NCBI RefSeq assembly: GCF_018919485.1
Contig: NZ_JAHLMU010000001.1
Coordinates: 801,273 to 865,272, forward strand
Origin: Psychrobacter sp. TAE2020
GTDB lineage: Bacteria; Pseudomonadota; Gammaproteobacteria; Pseudomonadales; Moraxellaceae
Length of the DNA: 64,000 nt
Reading direction: 5' to 3'
The position numbers and the translations under genes are program-made. The notes beneath the pieces were generated by a model. The model worked only from the letters and a program-made list of their open reading frames with translations, had not been told where the DNA came from and did not search any database. Of the stretch, positions 18,424 to 28,747 are shown one piece after another. The first letter of the stretch is position 1; the number at the start of each line of letters is the position of its first letter.

Positions 18424-21400
18424 CTATATAGGCTCTACTACTTTATGATTATCAAAATAGCGTAACAACTCTTGTACTGCCGTTACCCGCTGTTGCGCGG
18501 TTGCAAGTTTAGCAGAGTCTCTATAACGAATACCTGATGCGCCATTCATACGATAACGCTGACCGTCAGTCTGAATCAACTTTATGATGGCTAAAGCGTC
18601 AACTGGCGTATCAGGAGCGAACTCTAAGGTCATACTATTACTATTAGCATCGATCTTATTAATCATCAACGGCTCAGCTTGGATACGCAGTCCATGTACT
18701 GCAAACAGCTGCTTAGTTTGATCGGGTAAAGTGCCAAATCGATCAATCATTTCAGTACGAATATCGATTAAAGCTTCTCGATCATCAGCATTACTAATAC
18801 GCTTATAGAACAGCAAACGTTGATGCACATCATGCAGATACTCTTCAGGTATCAGCGCCGAGCTATGTAAGTTAATCTCACTAGTCAGTGATAACGGGGT
18901 ATTTAGATCAGGCTCACGACCAGCCTTGATCGCTTTAGTAGCACGCTCTAACATATCCATATACAGACTAAACCCTATCGCCTGCATATTACCACTTTGC
19001 TGCTTACCGAGTATCTCGCCTGCTCCGCGAATCTCTAAATCTTCGCTGGCTAGCATAAACCCTGCCCCTAAAGTATTAGCACGCTCAATGGCATGCAAGC
19101 GCCGCTTAGCATCGCCTTTTAGCCCCTTAAGTGACGGCACAAGCAAGTAGCAATAAGCTTGGTGATGGCTACGTCCCACTCGGCCACGCAACTGATGCAG
19201 TTGCGCTAAGCCAAATTTGTCAGCACGCTCGATAATGATAGTATTAGCATTAGGAACATCGATACCGGTTTCAATGATAGTAGAGCAGATTAGCACATTA
19301 AAGTTCTTATGATAATACTGCTCCATAACCTGCTCCAGCTGACGTTCTTGCATCTGCCCATGTGCAACCCCTACTCTAGCCTCTGGTACTAGCTCACGGA
19401 TAGTTTCTGCCATACGCTCAATACTAGCCACATCATTATGCAACAAATAAACTTGTCCGCCACGTAGTAGCTCACGTAATATCGCCTCTTTCATTAATGC
19501 TTCAGTTTTTTGCATCACAAAAGTCTTGATAGCCAGACGACGTGCTGGCGGAGTGGCGATAATAGACATATCTCGCATGCCTGATAGCGCCATATTCAGA
19601 GTACGTGGAATAGGAGTAGCAGTCATTGACATGCTATCGACATCAGTCTGAATAGCTTTGATACGCTCTTTGTGCCGTACACCAAAACGATGCTCTTCAT
19701 CGACAATCATTAAACCTAAGTTGGAAAACTTAACATCAGGCTGTAGCAACTTATGAGTACCGATGACAATATCAACTTTACCCGCCGCTAAGTCAGCCAA
19801 CACCGTCTGTTGATGCTTTTTACCCCCAAATCGAGATAAGGTTTCGATACGTACCGGCCAATCAGCGAAACGATCACGGAAGTTATCTTCGTGCTGTCCT
19901 GCCAGCAAAGTAGTTGGCACTAACACCGCTACTTGGTAACCAGCACTAACCGCGATAAAGGCCGCACGCATAGCCACTTCCGTTTTACCAAAACCCACGT
20001 CACCACATATTAGGCGATCCATTGGCTGATTTTGCTTCATATCCTCCATCACTGCATGAATAGCATTGGCCTGATCCGGAGTCTCTTCAAAAGCAAACTG
20101 ACTAGCAAATAGCTCATACTGCGAGATATCAATTTTGAAATGAATACCAACTTTGGCTTCACGTCTAGCCTGCATATTAAGCAGCTCAGCAGCGACGTCA
20201 TGTATCTGCTCGAGGGCTTTTTGCTTGGCCTTGTCCCACTTACCACTGCCAATCTTATGTAAAGGGGCAAGCGCTGGATCACCGCCACTATAGCGACTAA
20301 TCATCTGCAAATTAGCAACTGGCACATAGATACTGGCTTCATCAGCGTATTTTAAGTGAATGAATTCTTGGTCACCATCACCGACATCTAAGGTAATCAA
20401 ACCGTTATAGCGACCAATACCATGTTCAATATGTACAATAGGGCTACCTTGGGTCATTTCAGTAACACTCTTGACCAAGAACTCTTCTGACACCCCACTC
20501 TGCCGACGGCGGCGAGTTTGCAACACTTGCCGGCCAAACAGCTGGGTCTCACTAATAATCACTAAGCGCTCGGGGACATAAACACCGCGCTCAATAGGAG
20601 CAACCGTTAAACCAACGTATGGCTTATCAGTATTAGTCAGTTTGCTAGTCGCAGTACCCTTAGCAGCCGCTATTTTATCTACCGCTAAAAATTCTTTAAA
20701 GCTAGCGTAGGCAGTTATATCTATTTTGCCCTTAAACAGCTCAATCAAAATCTCCCGACGACCCGCAGTTTCGGCAACAATCAATACTGGGGTCGCGGTT
20801 TGTGCTTGTAACCCTAAAAACGCTAATAGCTCAGCTAGCGGTTCAGACTTCTGATGATTGACTGCTAGCTGCGGTGGTGGCTGCACATTTAAAGTGACTA
20901 AACCTTGCTGTTTATTTGCAGTTAAAGCTGATGATGATGGCAGCTTTGATTCTGAGCTCTCATCATCAATGGATGCCACATCCGTCATCTTGACTAGCTC
21001 GTTACGCGCGCTTAGAATAACTCGTGGATAACGGTTCAGATGCTCGTTTAGGGTATTAGATAACAGATATAACAATTCAGGGGCAACGATAGGCTTGTCA
21101 ATATCATGGCGACGCTCTTCGTAACGCCGTTGAATCTGTGACCAGTACTCGACTTGATGCTCGCTAATTAGCTCATCAGTGATTAACAAGGCATTACTAG
21201 GCAGATAAGCGAAGAGGCTACTCTCCTGAGTCCAGTCTTTTAAATCAAAAAATAACGGCTGGTAATATTCAAGGCCACTACTAGAGATACCAGCCATCAC
21301 ATCTTTATGCAGCTCAAATTTGCGACTACTGGTATTAGGGAACATCGCCGCAAAGTTCATCCGAAAGGTTTCTTTACCTTCTTCTAATGGGAACTCTTTT

Positions 21401-22167
21401 GCTGGTAGAATCTGGAACTGTTGAATAGGCTTAGAGATATCAGGTAGCTTGTGTAATAGCGATATCGACTCTTTACCCATACTGCTATCATTGCCAGATA
21501 ACATCGCTTTGAGATCATCTTCAGTAAGCGTACGCTGGGTTTGCGGATGAAAAAAGCGAATAGTCTCAATCTCGTCATCGAACAAATCTAAGCGCAGTGG
21601 AAAGGGTTGACCCATCGCAAAGATATCAATGATACTGCCACGTACAGCAAACTCTCCTGGCTCAAATACATTTTCGACAGCTCGGTAACCCGCTTTTGCT
21701 AATAACTCACGCTGGGTATTAATATCGAATTGATCGCCCACACTAAGATCAAAATGTTGACCTATTAACCAGCTTGGGGGTGCAACACGATGCATCAAAG
21801 CTTGAATGGATATCAACAACACCCCTGAAGTTGGCATATCAGTCAGTAGGTTAATACGTTCGCTGACAATATCTTGATGCGGTGACAGCTCATCGTATGT
21901 TAAAGTTTCCCAATCAGGAAACACATAAGCGTCGACGCCACAAAACGCCAACTCAGTCTCAATTTGATTAAGCTGATTTTGATCGCGAGTGACTACTACT
22001 TTTAGGCGCTCTGCCACATCCCAAAATGGTGATTGAATCAAGCTTGCTAGCCATAAGCTACTGACAGCACCATGCACCGGCGTTAGCCAGCGTCGCTGCG
22101 CATTGTCAATGGGGAATAGCTGCTGGTTAATAGGGGCAAAAGCATCAGTCAGAGCAGTAATAGGCAT
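18424..22167 (-). CDS. mfd: transcription-repair coupling factor Mfd
   Basis: Mfd removes RNA polymerase stalled at DNA damage and recruits UvrA. The 1247 residues exceed E. coli Mfd (1148), mainly through a Ser-rich insert near residues 385-425 in the N-terminal half. The UvrB-like N-terminus (DWETLTYDELSPHQDIVSER) is followed by the RNAP-interaction region. The RecG-like motor has Walker A GDVGFGKTEVA, the DEEH box in VDEEHRFG, SMTATPIPRTL, and the TRG motif with QLRGRVGRS and EDLEIRGAGEILG. The C-terminal TRCF domain ends the protein. Assignment is certain. Confidence 0.97.
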   Translation of the reverse strand: MPITALTDAFAPINQQLFPIDNAQRRWLTPVHGAVSSLWLASLIQSPFWDVAERLKVVVTRDQNQLNQIETELAFCGVDAYVFPDWETLTYDELSPHQDIVSERINLLTDMPTSGVLLISIQALMHRVAPPSWLIGQHFDLSVGDQFDINTQRELLAKAGYRAVENVFEPGEFAVRGSIIDIFAMGQPFPLRLDLFDDEIETIRFFHPQTQRTLTEDDLKAMLSGNDSSMGKESISLLHKLPDISKPIQQFQILPAKEFPLEEGKETFRMNFAAMFPNTSSRKFELHKDVMAGISSSGLEYYQPLFFDLKDWTQESSLFAYLPSNALLITDELISEHQVEYWSQIQRRYEERRHDIDKPIVAPELLYLLSNTLNEHLNRYPRVILSARNELVKMTDVASIDDESSESKLPSSSALTANKQQGLVTLNVQPPPQLAVNHQKSEPLAELLAFLGLQAQTATPVLIVAETAGRREILIELFKGKIDITAYASFKEFLAVDKIAAAKGTATSKLTNTDKPYVGLTVAPIERGVYVPERLVIISETQLFGRQVLQTRRRRQSGVSEEFLVKSVTEMTQGSPIVHIEHGIGRYNGLITLDVGDGDQEFIHLKYADEASIYVPVANLQMISRYSGGDPALAPLHKIGSGKWDKAKQKALEQIHDVAAELLNMQARREAKVGIHFKIDISQYELFASQFAFEETPDQANAIHAVMEDMKQNQPMDRLICGDVGFGKTEVAMRAAFIAVSAGYQVAVLVPTTLLAGQHEDNFRDRFADWPVRIETLSRFGGKKHQQTVLADLAAGKVDIVIGTHKLLQPDVKFSNLGLMIVDEEHRFGVRHKERIKAIQTDVDSMSMTATPIPRTLNMALSGMRDMSIIATPPARRLAIKTFVMQKTEALMKEAILRELLRGGQVYLLHNDVASIERMAETIRELVPEARVGVAHGQMQERQLEQVMEQYYHKNFNVLICSTIIETGIDVPNANTIIIERADKFGLAQLHQLRGRVGRSHHQAYCYLLVPSLKGLKGDAKRRLHAIERANTLGAGFMLASEDLEIRGAGEILGKQQSGNMQAIGFSLYMDMLERATKAIKAGREPDLNTPLSLTSEINLHSSALIPEEYLHDVHQRLLFYKRISNADDREALIDIRTEMIDRFGTLPDQTKQLFAVHGLRIQAEPLMINKIDANSNSMTLEFAPDTPVDALAIIKLIQTDGQRYRMNGASGIRYRDSAKLATAQQRVTAVQELLRYFDNHKVVEPI

Positions 22168-22283
22168 AGATAGTAGGATCTAAGTTAAGAGTCAGAGGGT
22201 TATTATACGAATTTTTTGCCGTTTGACCAAAATGTATGCCGTAACGGTTTGTGATTAAGATTACAATCAGTTTACTAAGGCAA

Positions 22284-22309
22284 AAATCCCAGCCGCTAAG
22301 CTGAGATTT
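22284..22309 (-). terminator. terminator downstream of rraA
   Basis: AAATCTCAGC / GCTGGGATTT on the minus strand (one G-U pair, loop TTAGCG), followed leftward by TTTGCC. It lies about 95 bases after the rraA stop and in front of mfd. Confidence 0.7.
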
Positions 22310-22404
22310 GTAACCTGTTTTCTTTTATCATTACTATACTTTATAAGCATTACATTATTATGAGCGCTACAGGTAATAAATATAATAATAGATAAAAGTA
22401 TATG

Positions 22405-22935
22405 CTAGATCAAGGCTTTATCACTAGCAATGATGCCATTGTTATCTGCATATATAAACATACCAGAATTAAGGGTTAAGTCACCAAAGCTAATTTCAAG
22501 ATCGGTTTGGCCTTCATCACGGCGGTTAGATTTGCGTGGGATACAACCCAATGCCATAACGCCAAGTTCCATTTGAGCCATATCATCGACATCACGTACA
22601 CAGCCATAAATGATGATGCCCGCCCAGTCATTATCTATCGCCGACTGCGCAATCATATCGCCTAGTAGCGCACAACGCATAGAGCCGCCACCGTCAACTA
22701 CTAGCACTTTACCTTCGCCCTTGCTATCTTTGCCATCGCTATTAAGCAAAGTTTTGACACGGCTATTATCCTCAAAACATTTTACTGTGATAATCTCGCC
22801 ACAAAATCTATCTTTGCCACCGAAACTATAAAATGACTTACCTTCGATATTTGGCAGGCAAACTTGCGACTCAGGATTAGCATCTAACAGATCACAAGTG
22901 ACAAAATTCTCTTTATTCATAGTAGCTTCTGACAT
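22405..22935 (-). CDS. rraA: RraA family regulator of RNase E activity
   Basis: E. coli RraA binds RNase E and dampens RNA decay; relatives include aldolases of the HMG/CHA type. The 176-residue protein shows the family core KVLVVDGGGSMRCALLGDMIA, WAGIIIYGCVRDVDDMA and the C-terminal ADNNGIIASDKAL. An in-frame ATG at residue 6 (MNKENF) is also possible and would give 171 residues. It stands upstream of mfd on the same strand with a terminator between. The name follows the family; binding to RNase E cannot be judged from sequence. Confidence 0.85.
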   Translation of the reverse strand: MSEATMNKENFVTCDLLDANPESQVCLPNIEGKSFYSFGGKDRFCGEIITVKCFEDNSRVKTLLNSDGKDSKGEGKVLVVDGGGSMRCALLGDMIAQSAIDNDWAGIIIYGCVRDVDDMAQMELGVMALGCIPRKSNRRDEGQTDLEISFGDLTLNSGMFIYADNNGIIASDKALI

Positions 22936-23078
22936 CTATACACTCCTTATTGATAATTATTATTAAGCTTTATCTTAAAGCACTCTTAATAGCGATTATT
23001 ATGGTTACTAGTATTAGCACTATACTACCTAGGCTATTTTTAGCCTGCTGTGCTATTTATTGCTACTGAGTACTTAGC

Positions 23079-23780
23079 TTAATGTTTTACTCGCGTCATC
23101 GCAAGCATCTGCTTATTTTCGATAACAGTGACATTATTGGTACTAGGCTCAGGACGATACTTGTTGCGCTCATATATATCGTGAGCACTCATCGCCATAG
23201 CACTAGCAACACGCTTGGCAGAGATAGGATGTAGCGGTAAAGATTCAGATAACAGCGGCGAAATCAGCTGGAAAGCTTTTTGACTGATGCTCTCTAATGG
23301 ACGCCCTTTGTGTTTGCCAAGTAGTAATGAGGGACGAAATATTACCAGCTGGCTAAAATCTAACTCAGTTATTGAGTTTTCTGTCTCAGCTTTCACTTGA
23401 TTATATAAGAAGCGGCTGTCGATATCAGCATTCATTGATGATAGTAAAAAGAAGTTTTCAACACCCCTGCTATGACAAAGTTTAGCAAAGTTAACATTAT
23501 AACTATGATCAACTTTACGGAAGGCTTCATCACTACCTGCCTGTTTTTTGGTAGTGCCAAGGCAACTAAAAGCGTCAGTGCTTTTATTTACCCCAATACT
23601 AGTAAACACTTCCGTTAAGTTATCAAAATCATTAACTTGATAAAAATGCATGCTGGCATTGATATAGCGCGGTGGACGCCGTGCAATCACGATTAAAGTA
23701 TCATAAAGCTCACTAAGCTGCTTGACAAGATGTTGTCCTACCAACCCTGTCGCGCCAATTACTATTGCTTTTCGTTGCAT
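23079..23780 (-). CDS. NAD(P)-binding Rossmann-fold oxidoreductase (atypical SDR)
   Basis: The 233-residue protein opens with the Rossmann motif AIVIGATGLVGQHLVKQL and an ARRPP segment after strand 2 that suits NADP. It has FSCLGTTKKQAGS and the segment FFLLSSMNADIDSRFLYNQVKAETE, where the Y-x-x-x-K (YNQVK) is the usual SDR catalytic pair. It resembles the HTATIP2/Fmp52-type atypical SDR group often annotated as nucleoside-diphosphate-sugar epimerases. No substrate can be deduced. It is leftward and alone, 140 bases from rraA. Confidence 0.75.
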   Translation of the reverse strand: MQRKAIVIGATGLVGQHLVKQLSELYDTLIVIARRPPRYINASMHFYQVNDFDNLTEVFTSIGVNKSTDAFSCLGTTKKQAGSDEAFRKVDHSYNVNFAKLCHSRGVENFFLLSSMNADIDSRFLYNQVKAETENSITELDFSQLVIFRPSLLLGKHKGRPLESISQKAFQLISPLLSESLPLHPISAKRVASAMAMSAHDIYERNKYRPEPSTNNVTVIENKQMLAMTRVKH

Positions 23781-24289
23781 ATCTTGTCCATTTTTAGAGT
23801 CGTGAGGTCTACCGACCTAATTATTAAAAAGGTAAGCCCATAACAACCATTGTTACTAATAAAAGCCACTAATGCAATTGGCTACTAAAAGTACGGTATT
23901 TCGGTGAGGAGATATTAATATCATACCTAAGTTGGCGAATAACGGAGTGGTTTGTTGGCGATTTATTGTAAGAGATTTTATCAGCCTAATATATTAAGGC
24001 CATATTTGCTAATCCTGACCCTATTACGCCAAATACTATCCAAGTATTGCACTTGTTTACGCATTGGCTATCAAATATATTGTTCTAAGCGCAATAATTT
24101 GCTAAGATAACCGCCTTTACACGTTAAGGCTATTTAATTATTCCAAATAGTCTCAGCGTTTGCGATGGCTTATTTATATTTGTCATCGATATCATTAATA
24201 ATGAAACGGCTGTTCATTACTAATGATGATTAAGCCAATTATTGCAATTCACATTCATATTTTTATCTGTCTTTATCAAGGAGATACGC
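23781..24289. other. intergenic region upstream of rpsT
   Basis: About 510 bases between two divergent genes. It must hold the rpsT promoter; AT-rich stretches around 24070-24120 (TTGTTC and TAAGAT at roughly promoter spacing) are only weak candidates. No RNA gene was seen. Confidence 0.35.
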
Positions 24290-24556
24290 GTGGCTAATAC
24301 TGCACAAGCTCGTAAACGCGCCCGTCAAAATACTAAACGTCGTCAGAACTCTGCATCACAACGCTCTATGGTTCGTACTTACTTAAAGCGTGTTGATGCG
24401 GCAATCGCAGCTAAAGATTATGACGCGGCTACCGAAGCTTACAAAAAAGCGGTACCGGTTCTTGATCGTATGGCTGACAAAGGTATTATTCATAAGAATA
24501 AAGCTGCTCGTCGTAAAAGCCGCCTAAACAAAACCATCAAAGGCCTACAAGCTTAA
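24290..24556 (+). CDS. rpsT: 30S ribosomal protein S20
   Basis: S20 is a primary 16S rRNA-binding protein of the 30S body. The 88 residues (M)[17 protein letters not shown]... match the family in length, in high Lys/Arg/Ala content and in the ending [16 protein letters not shown]. The start is a GTG at 24290 with AAGGAG seven bases upstream; the frame is also open from an ATG at 24242, but the 16 added residues are hydrophobic and not S20-like. A strong terminator follows about 30 bases after the stop, so it is monocistronic. Confidence 0.96.
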   Translation: MANTAQARKRARQNTKRRQNSASQRSMVRTYLKRVDAAIAAKDYDAATEAYKKAVPVLDRMADKGIIHKNKAARRKSRLNKTIKGLQA

Positions 24557-24580
24557 GATTGTTTTAATTTAGACTGTACG

Positions 24581-24614
24581 AAAAAAACCTTGTCCTAGTG
24601 ACAAGGTTTTTTTA
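24581..24614 (+). terminator. rpsT terminator
   Basis: AACCTTGTC / GACAAGGTT (24586-24594 and 24600-24608) forms a 9-bp perfect stem with a 5-base loop and continues into a T-run. Confidence 0.93.
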
Positions 24615-24728
24615 TGCTTATGCAAAAGTTATTATGGTCATAAACAGATGCTTGAAAACTATAAGACCTTAGTTAAAATGCTTTAGAATATACAGTAATG
24701 ATATTAGTAAATAATGAGGAGAAATTAG

Positions 24729-25880
24729 GTGCCACTATCAAGCGAGCCATTAATACAATTATCAACAGTACCGTCAATAAATAAACGGGCGATTATAATA
24801 GGGGGCTCATTAGCAGGATTATTTTCGGGGATGCTACTGCGTACTATCGGCTGGCAAGTGGATATCTATGAGCGCTCTACTCATCAGTTAGACAGTCGTG
24901 GCGGTGGTGTGGTGTTACAAGCAGAAGTCATTGCTGCCTTTAAACAGCTAGCAATAGATACTGAGAATTTGGGTGTGGTGGCCACTGAACGTTACTATCT
25001 GTATAAAGACGGTGGTATAGAAAAGGTAGCTATGCGCCAAACTCTTAGCTCTTGGAACATTCTCTATCGCTCAATGCATAGAAATTTCCCCAATCAGCAT
25101 TATCATCAAGGTAAAACACTAGCACAAGTGCTTCCTGAAGGTAGTAAAGTCACTGCTGTTTTTACTGATGGTACTCATGAAACTGCTGATCTGTTAATAG
25201 GTGCTGATGGACCCAATTCCACAGTACGTCAGCAACTTCTGCCTACTACTATACCTCAGTATGCTGGCTATGTGGCCTATCGAGGCTTAGTCGATGAGGC
25301 TAATTTGCAACCGGCAGCAGCAAAAATATTTACTGAGCGCTTCGTATTTTATGATTTGCCAAACTCGCATATTCTAGCGTACGTTATTCCGGGTGAAAAC
25401 GAATCTCTGGTTGCTGGTAAGCGTCGCTTTAATTGGGTCTGGTACGTTAATTACGATGAGTTAACCGAGTTACCAGCTCTCCTTACTGATAAAAATGGCC
25501 AACTGCATACTCATTCAATTCCGCCAGCGATGATGGCTCCTGCGGTTGAACGCACCATGCGAGATTATGCCAACTTAGTCCTCGTTGACCCATTTAAAAC
25601 CTTAATAGCAGCTACCAAAGAACCTTTTGTACAGTCTATTTTGGATTTGACTGTACCGCGGATGGCGTTTGATAATATCGCTTTGATAGGAGATGCAGCT
25701 TTTATCCCTCGTCCTCATACTGCAGCTAGCACTGCAAAAGCTGCAGCCAATGCGCTGGCACTAGTAGCGGCACTAGACAACGGGGCTGATGACATCAATA
25801 AAGCCTTGCAGGCTTGGCAGGTCGATCAGCTTGCAGCAGGAAATCACTTATGCAAGCATGGTCGTCGCTTGGGGGGATAA
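24729..25880 (+). CDS. FAD-dependent monooxygenase (PHBH-type)
   Basis: A class A flavoprotein monooxygenase of 383 residues. It has the FAD-binding GxGxxG-like IIIGGSLAGLFSGMLL (about residues 22-37) followed by an acidic residue at the end of strand 2 (VDIYERS), the NADPH/FAD DG motif GADGPNSTVR, and the GD motif ALIGDAAFIPRP. The middle region resembles the 2,6-dihydroxypyridine 3-monooxygenase substrate domain, which suggests an aromatic or heteroaromatic substrate; the actual one is unknown. The start is a GTG with GAGGAG eight bases upstream. It stands alone, so no pathway can be read from its neighbours. Confidence 0.82.
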   Translation: MPLSSEPLIQLSTVPSINKRAIIIGGSLAGLFSGMLLRTIGWQVDIYERSTHQLDSRGGGVVLQAEVIAAFKQLAIDTENLGVVATERYYLYKDGGIEKVAMRQTLSSWNILYRSMHRNFPNQHYHQGKTLAQVLPEGSKVTAVFTDGTHETADLLIGADGPNSTVRQQLLPTTIPQYAGYVAYRGLVDEANLQPAAAKIFTERFVFYDLPNSHILAYVIPGENESLVAGKRRFNWVWYVNYDELTELPALLTDKNGQLHTHSIPPAMMAPAVERTMRDYANLVLVDPFKTLIAATKEPFVQSILDLTVPRMAFDNIALIGDAAFIPRPHTAASTAKAAANALALVAALDNGADDINKALQAWQVDQLAAGNHLCKHGRRLGG

Positions 25881-26010
25881 CTCTCAGTTTACTCATGGAA
25901 GAGGTCGAACGACAGGCTAGATAAGCAGCTGATTCAGGTTTGCTGCTGGTACAGTGATAAGGGGGGTTTACATTTAACTAATACATAAAGGGCTAACTCA
26001 GTTAATGGAC

Positions 26011-26856
26011 TCAATTCCATTTAACTTCTGGGGGTAGCAATAATTCGCTCTGATGGCTCTGGCGATAGCCTGAAGAGTAATAATCCTCCAATAAGCTACT
26101 CACGCTACGGCTATGGACTTTACCACGCCAGACGAGATGAACGCTAGTTTCGATAAAAGGTTTGTCATCGAACCACAAAAACACTCCTTCCATCATCTTT
26201 GGCCAATCATTCCAATCCACCTCTTTGATGTCGTACATTACAGCCAAGAATGCCGATAATAAAGTGTCATGACTGACTGCAAGCATTAAATGACCTTGCT
26301 CTGGCTGATGCTGATAAAACAACGACAAGATATCAATGCCACCTTGATAGGAATTTTTGGTGCCTTCAAGATTACCTTGCAAGAACCTATTAATGAAATT
26401 TAGTACCCCAATCTCTTTAAATACCTCACTGACCGTTTCAGGTTCAGTCACTAAGCTACCGGGCTCTACCAATAGTGACTGATGCGCTATAGAACGTTGC
26501 AAGCCTGCACCTTCTTGCATCAATTGCGCGGTATCGATGCAGCGTCCTATAGGACTTGAAATACTATCGACATCAAGGGAGTAAGGTAGGTTGCCGTTTA
26601 GCCAACGCCCCCAAGATTTAGCAAGCACCCGACCCTTAGCAGTTAGTGGCAGCTGATAGCTAGTAAAGCCATTACCATCAGAACGCTCACGTAATGAGTG
26701 TCTAGTGAATAGAATCAGTCGTTTATCAGTAGGCAATAAGCTAACTGAAGGCACCATACTATCTGGCAGATGCGCAGGTGCTGATAGGTTCAACACTGGC
26801 TTTGCCAGCGTTTCAGCTGATAATTCAGCACTAGATAATTCAGGGTATTTGCTCAT
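26011..26856 (-). CDS. histidine phosphatase superfamily protein
   Basis: 281 residues. The catalytic start of the superfamily is visible as ILFTRHSLRER (canonical RHG is RHS here), with a second-half histidine in LAVSHDTLLSAFL and a region like SSPIGRCIDTAQ that matches the S-x-x-x-R-x-x-x-T-A segment. The first ~45 residues are a Ser/Ala/Leu-rich extension without a clear signal peptide. Members remove phosphate from small molecules or proteins; the substrate is not evident. It is leftward, between the divergent monooxygenase and the metallophosphatase. Confidence 0.75.
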   Translation of the reverse strand: MSKYPELSSAELSAETLAKPVLNLSAPAHLPDSMVPSVSLLPTDKRLILFTRHSLRERSDGNGFTSYQLPLTAKGRVLAKSWGRWLNGNLPYSLDVDSISSPIGRCIDTAQLMQEGAGLQRSIAHQSLLVEPGSLVTEPETVSEVFKEIGVLNFINRFLQGNLEGTKNSYQGGIDILSLFYQHQPEQGHLMLAVSHDTLLSAFLAVMYDIKEVDWNDWPKMMEGVFLWFDDKPFIETSVHLVWRGKVHSRSVSSLLEDYYSSGYRQSHQSELLLPPEVKWN

Positions 26857-26991
26857 AACAGCTAGCGTAGCAGATTTATTGTTTAGAGTGAACGAAATAC
26901 AAATTTGGTAGCAATATAACTAAAGATACCTGAAAATAACTAATGCTTCTAGCATTATTAGTGATTAACCATTAATAACTGGTAACATGCA

Positions 26992-27786
26992 TTAAATCTC
27001 AATAACTCTATCCCAAGCAAACTCAATATTGGTACTACTAACCTCATTAGGATAAGCCCGAGGATTAACGATGACTCTGGTTTTATCAATACTATAATCA
27101 AAGGCTTCATGGGTATGCCCATGCACCCATAATACTGGTGCCCAAGACTTACTCATCCATGCCGATAAATCACTAACAAAAGCGGCATTACTAGGCAAGG
27201 TGGCATACTTCTCTGACACTGATAGTGGGCTGATACTATGATGACTCATGACTACCGTTTTTTTGCCTAATTGCTCAGCAGTGATGAGTGCTTGCTTAAG
27301 CCATTGACGCTGCTCAGTATGTAACCGTATCGATAACTCAGGCGAGAATAACTCAGTGCCAGCATAGATTTGCTTATAATCGCGCATAAAGCGTCTGGCC
27401 GTTGCCATAGTGTCTTGATTAGCTTGATACTGATAATCTGTCCACAGGGTGCAGCCTAGAATACGTACTTCACCTATGTCCATATGCTGACATTGCAACA
27501 CCCTAACGCCTTGGTTTCTCACTGCATTATAATTGTCCCAAGTGGCCAGCTTATGATCGAAATGTAGCACGTCTTCATTAAAATACTCATGATTACCAGC
27601 AACCGTAATTAGCGGTACCTGCAAGCGCTCTGCCTGCTGCTGCAGCCACAGCATGCCAGTATCACTGTTTGCAGTATCACCAGCAATCAACACCACATCG
27701 GCATTCGTCTTAGGGATGTGACCCAGCGCTTGTGATTGTCTAGCATAACTGTCGATATGTAAGTCACTTAAAATCTGTAGTTTCAT
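26992..27786 (-). CDS. metallophosphoesterase
   Basis: A calcineurin-like metallophosphoesterase of 264 residues. The metal-binding motifs appear in order: LSDLHID (D-x-H), IAGDTANS (GD), AGNHEYF (GNHE), VMSHHS and WVHGHTHEAFDY (GHTH). I chose the ATG at 27786; a TTG three codons further upstream is also in frame. Substrates in this superfamily range from phosphoproteins to nucleotides and cannot be assigned. It lies downstream of pyrF on the same strand, with a terminator between. Confidence 0.85.
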   Translation of the reverse strand: MKLQILSDLHIDSYARQSQALGHIPKTNADVVLIAGDTANSDTGMLWLQQQAERLQVPLITVAGNHEYFNEDVLHFDHKLATWDNYNAVRNQGVRVLQCQHMDIGEVRILGCTLWTDYQYQANQDTMATARRFMRDYKQIYAGTELFSPELSIRLHTEQRQWLKQALITAEQLGKKTVVMSHHSISPLSVSEKYATLPSNAAFVSDLSAWMSKSWAPVLWVHGHTHEAFDYSIDKTRVIVNPRAYPNEVSSTNIEFAWDRVIEI

Positions 27787-27859
27787 ACTATCCAATATTA
27801 ATAAAAAATGTTAATTAGTTAAGGTAGTTAACCTACCCTCTATTGATATAGGGCTAGAA

Positions 27860-27895
27860 ACTAAAAAAGACAACTTCAAGCGTTGTCTTTTTTAA
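27860..27895 (-). terminator. terminator downstream of pyrF
   Basis: AAGACAAC / GTTGTCTT (27867-27874 and 27882-27889) with a 7-base loop and A/T tracts on both sides. It lies just after the pyrF stop in the leftward direction. Confidence 0.88.
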
Positions 27896-27914
27896 TTATA
27901 GGCTTAGTTGCAGC

Positions 27915-28631
27915 TTAAAGACTGTGCAATATCTGCTGTAACTTGGCGATTGGATTGACTGCTTGAGTGATAGAACGTCCGATAACCAAATAGTCAGCGC
28001 CTTTTGCAAGCGCCTGTTTAGGGGTACAGATACGTTGCTGATCATCAACACTGTCTTCCGGTAGGCGTATACCAGGCGTAATCAACTTAAAGTCATGGCC
28101 ACATAGTGCCTTGATCACTTTTGCCTCTTGCGCTGAACACACTACCCCATCAAGACCTGAGCGTTGAGTTAACTTAGCTAAGCGGCTGACTTGAGTATCT
28201 AAATCACTTTCCACTCCGATCTGCGCTAGCATAGTCTGATCCATAGAAGTCAGGACTGTGACAGCGATCAGTAGCGTCTGATAATTGCCGTCTAGCAGAC
28301 GCCGCTTAGCTAATGACATAGCTTTTTCGCCAGCACTTGCATGGACATTAACCATCCACACTCCCATTTCAGCAGCTGCTAGGACTGCTTGTGCAGTAGT
28401 ATTGGGAATATCATGGAACTTTAAGTCTAAAAATACTTCAAACTGACGCTGATGTAGAGCTTCGACAATAGCAGGCCCTGAACGAGTAAATAACTCTTTA
28501 CCTACTTTTAAGCGGCAAAGCTTTGGGTCTAAGCTATCTGCTAATGCTAGAGCCTCGGCTATTGACGCACTATCTAAAGCCACAATAATTGGAGAAGTTA
28601 TTTGGTTAGTAGTTTGTAAATTATCAGTCAT
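27915..28631 (-). CDS. pyrF: orotidine 5'-phosphate decarboxylase
   Basis: PyrF makes UMP from OMP, the last step of de novo pyrimidine synthesis. The 238 residues match the class I family. Visible motifs are [16 protein letters not shown], the catalytic [12 protein letters not shown], and the phosphate-binding [10 protein letters not shown] and [12 protein letters not shown] near the C-terminus. It ends the lapA-pyrF direction of the cluster and is followed by a terminator. The gene order lapA then pyrF fits other gammaproteobacteria, but the lapB gene that usually lies between them is absent. Confidence 0.96.
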   Translation of the reverse strand: MTDNLQTTNQITSPIIVALDSASIAEALALADSLDPKLCRLKVGKELFTRSGPAIVEALHQRQFEVFLDLKFHDIPNTTAQAVLAAAEMGVWMVNVHASAGEKAMSLAKRRLLDGNYQTLLIAVTVLTSMDQTMLAQIGVESDLDTQVSRLAKLTQRSGLDGVVCSAQEAKVIKALCGHDFKLITPGIRLPEDSVDDQQRICTPKQALAKGADYLVIGRSITQAVNPIAKLQQILHSL

Positions 28632-28747
28632 AGCGATACCGTTCTATATCATATTTTAAATTAATATTACGCTAGGACATGTTGAGTCTTAGACCCAGCA
28701 GTACCTACTTAGGAAGATTCAACCCGAATAAATAGTAACTATAACTA

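Noticed and set aside
24242..24289. ATG at 24242 as rpsT start
   Set aside because: It would add 16 hydrophobic residues unlike S20; the GTG at 24290 has an AAGGAG and gives the family length.
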